Shown here: positions 1-4,131 of the stretch, in pieces | Layout: every line of letters begins with the position of its first letter | Numbering within the stretch: position 1 is the first letter of the stretch | Origin: Deltaproteobacteria bacterium | GTDB taxonomy: Bacteria; Desulfobacterota; Desulfobacteria; Desulfobacterales; SG8-13 | DNA: 6,467 nucleotides | Direction: 5' to 3' | Assembly: GCA_030670715.1 (NCBI GenBank) | Contig: DAOVBC010000137.1 | Coordinates: forward strand, 1 to 6,467 | Made by a program: the position numbers and the translations under genes | Notes under the pieces: model-generated | The model's input: only the letters and a program-made list of their open reading frames with translations | Told to the model about the DNA's origin: nothing | Databases searched by the model: none

Positions 1-642
1 AAAAACAGCAATGAGAGGGTGGAGTTCGCCATCAAACTTCCCGGTCAGAGTAAAGACAAATCAAAGATCGTATGGCTGCCGATCGATTCAAAATTTCCCC
101 AGGAAGATTACCAGAGGCTGATCGATGCCCAGGAGGCGGCCGATAAAGAGCTGGCCGAAAAATCGATCAAGGGCCTTGAAACCAGAATTAAAGCCGAGGC
201 CAAATTTATTAAAGAAAAGTACATTGAACCTCCCGACACAACGGATTTCGGAATTATGTTTTTACCGGTCGAAGGACTTTACGCCGAGGTATTGCGCCGT
301 CCGGGCCTGTGCGATTTCCTGCAGCGGGAGCACAGGATTGTTGTTACGGGGCCGACGACTCTGGCAGCTTTGCTCAACAGCCTGCAGATGGGTTTCAGGA
401 CCCTTGCCATTGAAAAGCGTTCGAGCGAGGTGTGGGAACTGCTGGGCGCTGTAAAGACTGAGTTTGGAAAATTCGGTGCTGTCCTGGCCAAAACCAAAAA
501 GAAACTGCAGGAGGCCAGCAACACCATAGATAAGGCCGAGGTGCGTACCCGGGCCATTGAGCGCAAACTGCGGGATGTTCAGGAAGTGCCTCAGGCGGGG
601 GAAACCGTAAAGTTGCCGGAAGGGACCGAAGACAAGGATTGA
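1..642 (+). CDS. rmuC: RmuC-family DNA recombination protein, C-terminal part (5' end outside window)
   Basis: RmuC proteins limit DNA rearrangement at inverted repeats and carry a nuclease-like core after a long N-terminal coiled coil. The frame is open from base 1, so the GTG at 19 is internal (the residues before it, KNSNER, continue the family block). About 213 C-terminal codons are present, against roughly 400-500 residues for the whole family. Visible family blocks are RVEFAIKLPG, then VWLPIDSKFPQEDYQRL, then FLPVEGLYAEVLR, then GPTTLAALLNSLQMGF. The tail (about the last 60 residues) is charged and lysine/glutamate rich, as in the usual C-terminal coiled coil. The stop is TGA at 640-642. 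The gene converges on the usp gene downstream. An octamer repeat array begins within its stop codon. Family assignment is firm; the local function is taken from the family. Confidence 0.95.
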   Translation, partial: KNSNERVEFAIKLPGQSKDKSKIVWLPIDSKFPQEDYQRLIDAQEAADKELAEKSIKGLETRIKAEAKFIKEKYIEPPDTTDFGIMFLPVEGLYAEVLRRPGLCDFLQREHRIVVTGPTTLAALLNSLQMGFRTLAIEKRSSEVWELLGAVKTEFGKFGAVLAKTKKKLQEASNTIDKAEVRTRAIERKLRDVQEVPQAGETVKLPEGTEDKD

Positions 643-724
643 ACCGGGGAGACGGAGAACCGGGGAACCGGAGAGACAGGGAAACCAATTTTCTCCGTTT
701 CACCCCTTCACCGATTCACCGTTT
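641..724. repeat. Octamer repeat array in inverted halves
   Basis: Bases 641-686 read as consecutive 8-bp units: GAACCGGG, GAGACGGA, GAACCGGG, GAACCGGA, GAGACAGG, then a partial GAAACC. After a short AATT spacer, 691-724 carries the same kind of unit on the other strand (read on minus: GAATCGGT, GAAGGGGT, GAAACGGA). The two halves can fold back, for example CGGAGA (669-674) with TCTCCG (692-697). There is no T-run directly after it, so it is not a clear rho-independent terminator for rmuC. The array starts inside the rmuC stop codon. Confidence 0.75.
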
Positions 725-731
725 ATGCTTG

Positions 732-772
732 TGTGTTTTAAAAAATAGATCATATCATCAACTTAAAACACA
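732..772. other. Perfect 10-bp inverted repeat between convergent genes
   Basis: TGTGTTTTAA (732-741) is the exact reverse complement of TTAAAACACA (763-772), with a 21-base AT-rich loop. It lies between the convergent rmuC and usp genes and its right arm touches the usp terminator hairpin. The sequence is symmetric and could act in either direction; the stem is AT-rich, so a role as a strong terminator alone is doubtful. Confidence 0.5.
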
Positions 773-801
773 ATGAGACGTAATTTTTTCACGTTTCATT
801 G
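765..801 (-). terminator. Probable rho-independent terminator of the universal stress protein gene
   Basis: CAATGAGACGT (771-781) and ACGTTTCATTG (791-801) form an 11-bp stem with one mismatch and a 9-base loop. Read on the minus strand the stem is followed at once by TGTTTT (770-765), a modest T-tract. The stop codon of the usp gene (789-791) lies at the edge of the loop and stem, so the gene's last codons form one arm. The weak tail keeps confidence moderate. Confidence 0.5.
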
Positions 802-1292
802 TCCTCCGGCAGTCGAACCACCATAACCGGCTTGCTGCACCTTCTGAGCACCCGGCGTGAGGTACTACCCAGCATTACATCGGCGAGCATGCTGAGTCCG
901 CGCGAGCCCATCACGATGACATCACAATCGGTGCTGTCAGCGTATTCGATGATTTGATCCACCGGATGCCCGGTTTCCACAACGGTTTTTTCAACGGTAA
1001 ACGGGCACTCCGGCGCTTTTTCACTGAACGCGCTGCAGAACTCTTCCAGGCGGGTTTTAATGGATCCGATAACGGTGTCTTGCTTTTCTTTTCGCAGCGT
1101 GTTTAAGCGTTTCTCTCCAACAATGTCGCCCACTAGCAGCAAAGCGGCCGGGGAAAGTTCTTCCAGGACATGCAGGATCGTTATTTTGGCATCATACCGG
1201 CTTGCCAGGCTGACCGCGTAGCCGAATGCATAGCGTGCATTCTCGGAAAGATCCGTGGCGTATAGAATTTTTTTTATTTCGGGAATCTTCAT
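789..1292 (-). CDS. Universal stress protein (UspA family), single domain
   Basis: This encodes a 167-residue cytoplasmic protein of the UspA alpha/beta (Rossmann-like) fold. It opens with KKILYATDLSENARYAF, containing the conserved early Asp (D14), and ends with the family's nucleotide-binding signature G-2x-G-9x-G-S (G129, G132, G142, S143) followed by the strand PVMVV. Proteins with this motif usually bind ATP or another adenine nucleotide, so this is probably an ATP-binding type. Length fits the family, with a mild insertion (residues about 47-95) between the first strand-helix unit and the C-terminal half. The ATG at 1292 is supported by GGAG five bases upstream. The gene stands alone, convergent with rmuC. 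It could act in stress survival or energy sensing; a specific role cannot be read from sequence. Confidence 0.93.
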   Translation of the reverse strand: MKIPEIKKILYATDLSENARYAFGYAVSLASRYDAKITILHVLEELSPAALLLVGDIVGEKRLNTLRKEKQDTVIGSIKTRLEEFCSAFSEKAPECPFTVEKTVVETGHPVDQIIEYADSTDCDVIVMGSRGLSMLADVMLGSTSRRVLRRCSKPVMVVRLPEDNET

Positions 1293-1320
1293 TGTGTCTC
1301 CATAAAGAATAAAAGTAACC

Positions 1321-1354
1321 GTTCAGGGGTTCAGGGTTCAAAGGTTCAACGGTT
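1321..1354 (+). repeat. GTTCA-type short-period repeat, left arm of inverted pair
   Basis: The segment is made of variants of GGTTCAG and GGTTCAA in tandem. Read on the opposite strand, 1531-1563 gives nearly the same sequence, with one substitution and one single-base indel over about 33 bases. It lies just upstream of the usp start region. Confidence 0.8.
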
Positions 1355-1530
1355 GACCCGTAATACACATCAGCACCACAGAACGTCGAACCTATGATTG
1401 GATCAACAATACCGGCTGAAATCCGTGTTTCAGGACCTGCATGAGCATGCCGAGCTCAACGGAATTGGTGGTTTCATCTCGCCATACATCTGGCCGGATG
1501 GTTCACAAGCAAGGTCAACGAAAGATTGAT

Positions 1531-1563
1531 AACCTTGAACCTTTGAACCCTGAACCTCTGAAC
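1531..1563 (-). repeat. GTTCA-type short-period repeat, right arm of inverted pair
   Basis: This is the near-exact reverse complement of 1321-1354, with 176 bases between the arms. The arm lies just beyond the terminator of the broken TRAP gene on the minus strand. It belongs to the class of 7-8 bp period repeats that fill several gaps in this window. Confidence 0.8.
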
Positions 1564-1573
1564 GCATATGCAG

Positions 1574-1614
1574 AAAAAACGCCAACCGAATATAACTGAT
1601 AGTCGGTCGGCGTT
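1574..1614 (-). terminator. Strong rho-independent terminator behind the truncated TRAP gene
   Basis: On the minus strand, AACGCCGACCGA (1614-1603) pairs with TCGGTTGGCGTT (1589-1578): a 12-bp stem with one G-T wobble and a 13-base loop. It runs into six Ts (1579-1574). The wobble is a mismatch (A-C) on the plus strand, which supports use in the minus direction. It starts only 11 bases after the premature stop of the TRAP permease remnant. Confidence 0.85.
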
Positions 1615-1625
1615 CAGCGACCCGG

Positions 1626-1844
1626 TTATTCCCTTAAAGAATCTGTTCCATTCAACAGCAAAATAAACGCGAAAAGATGCCACTCCATCTCCTGGGTAAA
1701 AACAAAGCTGGTATTAAAGATATACCGCATGACCACGTCGACGAATACAACAAGCACCAGGCCCAGGGTGACCCAGGCCACCCCCCGACCGATCCACTCG
1801 TTGATAGTATCAATCCAGCGGCTGAATGCTTTCAGTGCTTTCAT
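1626..1844 (-). pseudogene. dctQ: TRAP transporter small permease (DctQ family), 3'-truncated remnant
   Basis: TRAP small permeases are four-helix inner-membrane proteins that work with a large permease (DctM) and a periplasmic binding protein (DctP) to import organic acids. Only 72 residues remain, against about 160-180 in the family. Residues about 21-43 form the first membrane helix. They lead into the signature RYIFNTSFVFTQEMEWHLFAFILLL (positions 40-64; in pieces RYIFNTS, QEMEWHLFAF), typical of the mannitol/chloroaromatic-type subgroup. The frame ends after SLRE, just where the family continues with a charged segment resembling HVRVD. No frame in the 300 bases beyond encodes the missing helices, so this is a deletion or replacement and not a simple frameshift. 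No dctM or dctP gene is present. The ATG at 1844 has AAGGA about 11 bases upstream. The start and terminator look intact, so a short peptide may still be made. Confidence 0.85.
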
Positions 1845-1968
1845 TTCAGGAATTTTCCTTTAACATCGATTTGATCATTTCCGAAGGCTAACAGCAGCCC
1901 AACCTCATATTTTTTCACCTGTTGGGGGATCTACCCCGGACATTTCACGAGTTCGAGGCGTTCATTTG

Positions 1969-2101
1969 CAAGCCGAGCACCTTAATATACTATGAACAGA
2001 TGCTCGGTCCGGCTTGCGGGGGCATTCAGAGGCGCAGCTGTACTAATGCTACCGCAAGCCTCTAATAACGCAGCAAATGGGCGCCTCGGGCTCGCCCGAA
2101 G
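1969..2101 (-). ncRNA. Candidate structured leader RNA with mutually exclusive stems
   Basis: Reading the minus strand, segment A GGCTTGCGG (2060-2052) can pair perfectly with B CCGCAAGCC (2019-2011). B can instead take part in a second stem: GCAAGC (2017-2012) plus CGAGCA (2006-2001) pairs with TGCTCG plus GCTTGC (1979-1969 region), a 12-bp stem with a 5-base bulge. A third option pairs AGAGGC (2063-2058) with GCCTCT (2033-2028). Ahead of these, CTTCGGG-CGAG-CCCGAGG (2101-2084) closes as a 7-bp hairpin whose G-T wobble works only in minus-strand RNA. The element lies downstream of a minus-strand promoter and upstream of the TRAP remnant. I recognise no known riboswitch class; it may instead be a dispersed palindromic repeat. 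Confidence 0.4.
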
Positions 2102-2190
2102 GGTGAAAATTTTTATGCAGCTTTGACCAAACTAAAGAGGTACAAAGTGTCACATGGAAATTCAACTCAAACACTTTTTAATACTCTGAA

Positions 2191-2228
2191 TAATTTTCTG
2201 AAAATTAATTTGCATAAAATTTTTTATG
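2191..2228. repeat. Two adjacent AT-rich palindromes
   Basis: TAATTTT (2191-2197) mirrors AAAATTA (2201-2207) around CTG, and CATAAAA (2213-2219) mirrors TTTTATG (2222-2228) around TT. Both arms are perfect 7-bp matches, five bases apart. They lie just downstream of the minus-strand promoter at 2281-2309 and could be protein-binding sites or simply AT-rich spacer. Confidence 0.5.
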
Positions 2229-2280
2229 AAATATTCGGGCTAAAGGCTTGAGGCGATTAGCTCCGGCTGCTGAGCAGAAG

Positions 2281-2309
2281 ACTATAGGTAAAAGATAATC
2301 ACGCGTCAA
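2281..2309 (-). promoter_or_regulatory. Near-consensus sigma-70 promoter on the minus strand
   Basis: On the minus strand TTGACG (2309-2304) is followed, after exactly 17 bases, by TATAGT (2286-2281). This matches five of six bases of each consensus box at the ideal spacing. Transcription would start near 2274 and run toward the TRAP remnant start at 1844, giving an untranslated leader of about 430 nt. It is the best promoter match I found in the window. Confidence 0.65.
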
Positions 2310-2342
2310 GAACTAATCCGAGCAATTCTGGACATGAACTTA

Positions 2343-2355
2343 GGGGCTTCGCCCC
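2343..2355. repeat. Short GC palindrome GGGGC-TTC-GCCCC
   Basis: A perfect 5-bp stem closes on a TTC loop. A related GGCTTCG sequence recurs at 2374 and 2386, so this may be part of a small REP-like cluster. There is no T-tract, so it is not called a terminator. Confidence 0.45.
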
Positions 2356-2413
2356 AATTGGAATGGTGGATCAGGCTTCGCCGGAGGCTTCGACCCGATA
2401 AAATGATGGAGTA

Positions 2414-2525
2414 ATGGAATGATGGGTTTAAAGGAATTCTGTCTATGAAAAAATGATTTTTTCCGCTTTTATTACCCAATATTCCCGTATAGCGCTAAAG
2501 CTTCACTTCGTGCCCAACATTCCAT
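2414..2525. repeat. ATGGAATG-type repeats in inverted orientation
   Basis: ATGGAATGATGGG at 2414-2426 matches the reverse complement of CCCAACATTCCAT at 2513-2525 in 12 of 13 bases, with 86 bases between. The right arm is the end of the dispersed repeat copy at 2466-2525. The arrangement resembles a small non-autonomous element, but I see no target-site duplication. Confidence 0.55.
2466..2525 (+). repeat. Dispersed repeat, copy 1 (upstream of MFS gene)
   Basis: The core 2488-2525 matches 4012-4049 at 34 of 38 aligned bases without gaps. All four differences are transitions. Shared blocks include CGCTAAAG, ACTTCGTG and CCAACATTCCAT. Both copies are preceded by CTTTTATT, with this copy carrying extra ATTCC-type units between that block and the core. 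Confidence 0.8.
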
Positions 2526-2646
2526 GAACCTGTGCACGCATACGGTGTGGTTGACGGCGGGCTGTTCCTCATATAGGATCCATTCCTGTTCCTGAATTTG
2601 CTTAATTTGTCATAATTAAATTTTTAATTCCTGAGAATCCGGGTTC

Positions 2647-2650
2647 GGAG
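2647..2650 (+). promoter_or_regulatory. Ribosome-binding site of the MFS gene
   Basis: GGAG stands 10 bases before the ATG at 2661 and supports that start. Upstream, an AT-rich palindrome (AATTAAA at 2614-2620, TTTAATT at 2623-2629) lies where an operator or -10 region could be, but no convincing -35/-10 pair is visible. Confidence 0.55.
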
Positions 2651-2660
2651 AAATACGTAA

Positions 2661-3854
2661 ATGGTGCAATTCAATTTCCGGGAAAGACGCATTCTGATCA
2701 ATACCTGTTTTGGTCATTTTATGAGCCACTTTAACATGCTCGTGTTTCCGGCACTGGTTTTACCCCTGGCGGTGCGCTTGAACCTGGATATGGCCGCGGT
2801 CCTCGGGCTTTCCTTCTGGATGTATCTTCTTTTCGGGTTTACAGCACTTCCCTGGGGTCTGGCGGCTGATCGGTGGGGTGCAAAACCTTTAATGGCGCTT
2901 TTCTACTCAGGAGCAGGTTTGGCCGGTTTGTGTGCGGCCCTGTGGATTGATTTGCCGGCAGTGCTGGCCCTTTCTCTGGCAGTGCTGGGATTCTTTTCGG
3001 GCATCTACCATCCCGCGGGGCTGGGTCTGATTTCAAAAGAAATGAGACGAATCAGCCTGGGCATGGGGTTTAATGGCATGTTCGGCAATCTGGGACTTGC
3101 CTCGGCTCCTCTTTTAGCCGGCCTGGTGAACTGGCTCTGGGGTGCCCGGGCGGTATATCTTTTTGTGTGCGGCCTGAACCTTTGCGGACTGGTGCTGATG
3201 CTCTTTTTTTCATTACCCGATTCGAAGCGGGATAAAATCGCCGGGGTCGATGAAAATAACGGTTTGCTCGGTGCGTTTTTTATTTTACTGGTGGCCATGA
3301 TGCTGGGTGGGATTGTCTACCGGGGGGCAACGGTGATACTGCCGACCTACTTTGAGCTAAAAAACCAGGCAATCTTTCAGTGTCTGGCGTCCATTTCCGG
3401 CGGGGCCTTTTCTAAAAACTTGGTGGCCACATCTGTCGCCGCATTTATTTACCTGGTGGGGATGCTGGGACAATACACCGGCGGGCGAATTGCAGAACAA
3501 TATCGAACGACATATTGCTACCTTGCTTTTCACGCAGTAACCATCCCCGCCGCCTTTGGCATGGCAATTACAAACGATCTGCCGCTGGTAGGCCTGGCGG
3601 TAATATATTTTTTCTTCCTTCTGGGGATGCAGCCGATCGAAAATACGCTGGTAGCTCGGTACACACCCAAACGTTTTCATCATTCGGCATTTGGCACCAA
3701 GTTTATCCTGACTTTCGGCGTGGGGGCGGTGGCGGTCAAACTGGTTGCCGCGATAGAATCGTTTGCCGGAATCGAGGCGGTCTTTCCCGCGCTGGGGGCC
3801 ACCTCGCTGCTCCTTGTAGGGATTATCGGGCTGTTGATTTACAAAACGCGTTAG
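2661..3854 (+). CDS. Major facilitator superfamily transporter (12-helix, fosmidomycin-resistance-like)
   Basis: This 397-residue protein is almost entirely hydrophobic and has the usual size for a 12-helix MFS carrier in the inner membrane. The loop after helix 2 carries the MFS motif A, GLAADRWGAK (residues 66-75). A degenerate second copy, GQYTGGRIAE (270-279), follows in the C-terminal half, as expected from the internal duplication. The hydrophilic central loop is at about 185-203 (DSKRDK). The opening GHFMSHFNMLVFP and the segment FSGIYHPAG (112-120) recall the fosmidomycin-resistance (Fsr)-like branch, whose members are often drug or small-molecule exporters; the substrate is unknown. 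The ATG is backed by GGAG. The reading frame ends with three stops in a row (TAG TAG TAA, 3852-3860). It stands alone, bracketed by two copies of a dispersed repeat. Confidence 0.92.
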   Translation: MVQFNFRERRILINTCFGHFMSHFNMLVFPALVLPLAVRLNLDMAAVLGLSFWMYLLFGFTALPWGLAADRWGAKPLMALFYSGAGLAGLCAALWIDLPAVLALSLAVLGFFSGIYHPAGLGLISKEMRRISLGMGFNGMFGNLGLASAPLLAGLVNWLWGARAVYLFVCGLNLCGLVLMLFFSLPDSKRDKIAGVDENNGLLGAFFILLVAMMLGGIVYRGATVILPTYFELKNQAIFQCLASISGGAFSKNLVATSVAAFIYLVGMLGQYTGGRIAEQYRTTYCYLAFHAVTIPAAFGMAITNDLPLVGLAVIYFFFLLGMQPIENTLVARYTPKRFHHSAFGTKFILTFGVGAVAVKLVAAIESFAGIEAVFPALGATSLLLVGIIGLLIYKTR

Positions 3855-3999
3855 TAGTAAAAACAAGCTCAAGATTTTCCAGAGTCTTTTTGCATCGCAT
3901 TGAAAAATATTGTGATGTATGAGATAAACATTAATGGTGAAAACATGAAGATCGGTTCTATAAAGCCGTGATCCAATCACCGAAGCTATGCGTTTTTGA

Positions 4000-4049
4000 C
4001 TTTTATTCCATTATAACGCTAAAGTTTTACTTCGTGTCCAACATTCCAT
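4000..4049 (+). repeat. Dispersed repeat, copy 2 (upstream of CoA-transferase gene)
   Basis: It is in the same orientation as the copy at 2466-2525. The 38-bp core (4012-4049) differs from it by four transitions, and the stretch between CTTTTATT and the core is about 10 bases shorter. A TTGACT at 3996-4001 with TAAAGT 18 bases later would be a weak promoter for the downstream gene that uses the repeat's own sequence. Confidence 0.8.
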
Positions 4050-4064
4050 CATTTCAAATGGGCG

Positions 4065-4079
4065 GCACAAAAAAAGTGC
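4065..4079 (+). other. Small GCAC-A7-GTGC hairpin ahead of the CoA-transferase gene
   Basis: GCAC (4065-4068) and GTGC (4076-4079) enclose seven As, and another A-run follows at 4083-4089. The stem is too short for a terminator and its role is unknown. The rest of 3855-4131 holds the dispersed repeat and the ribosome-binding site GAGG (4121-4124), seven bases before the ATG. Confidence 0.3.
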
Positions 4080-4131
4080 GTTAAAAAAATCATATGATCT
4101 CAATATATCATAGAGATTCCGAGGCAGTGTT

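Larger units (their letters stand above)
1293..1573. other. Gene-free spacer with two inverted GTTCA repeats
   Basis: I see no credible gene here. The stretch contains the usp ribosome-binding site, an inverted pair of GTTCA-type repeats (1321-1354 and 1531-1563) and 176 bases between them without a recognisable product. The usp promoter should be here, but I see no clear -35/-10 pair. Confidence 0.5.
1845..2660. other. 816-bp gene-free region with a structured minus-strand leader and repeats
   Basis: No frame here has a recognisable protein. A 29-codon open stretch on the minus strand ends in an ATGA overlap with the TRAP remnant start. It is preceded by a stop and has no clear family, so it could be the last trace of an upstream gene or chance. 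The region contains a minus-strand promoter (2281-2309), GC-rich hairpins (1969-2101), AT-rich palindromes (2191-2228), a GGGGC-TTC-GCCCC hairpin (2343-2355), ATGGAATG-type repeats and one dispersed repeat copy (2466-2525). Confidence 0.6.

Noticed and set aside
1441..1590. Short plus-strand frame starting at ATG 1441
   Set aside because: It has no ribosome-binding site and runs through the GTTCA repeat and into the terminator stem, with no family features.
1474..1683. Minus-strand frame overlapping the TRAP remnant in another frame
   Set aside because: I tested it as a frameshifted continuation of the small permease. It gives no HVRVD-like segment or membrane helices and ends within the GTTCA repeat.
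1677..1874. Plus-strand 65-codon frame over the TRAP remnant
   Set aside because: It is antisense to the recognisable small-permease signature.
3861..3896. Rho-independent terminator directly after the MFS gene
   Set aside because: Only about 4 bp can pair (AAGA with TCTT) before the T-run, which is too weak to call.
3357..3980. 207-codon minus-strand frame across the end of the MFS gene
   Set aside because: It is a shadow of the MFS gene; it lacks family features and carries the hydrophilic, basic composition typical of antisense frames.
3968..3980. GTGAT-CCA-ATCAC palindrome after the MFS gene
   Set aside because: A 5-bp stem with a 3-base loop and no tail is expected by chance at this frequency.
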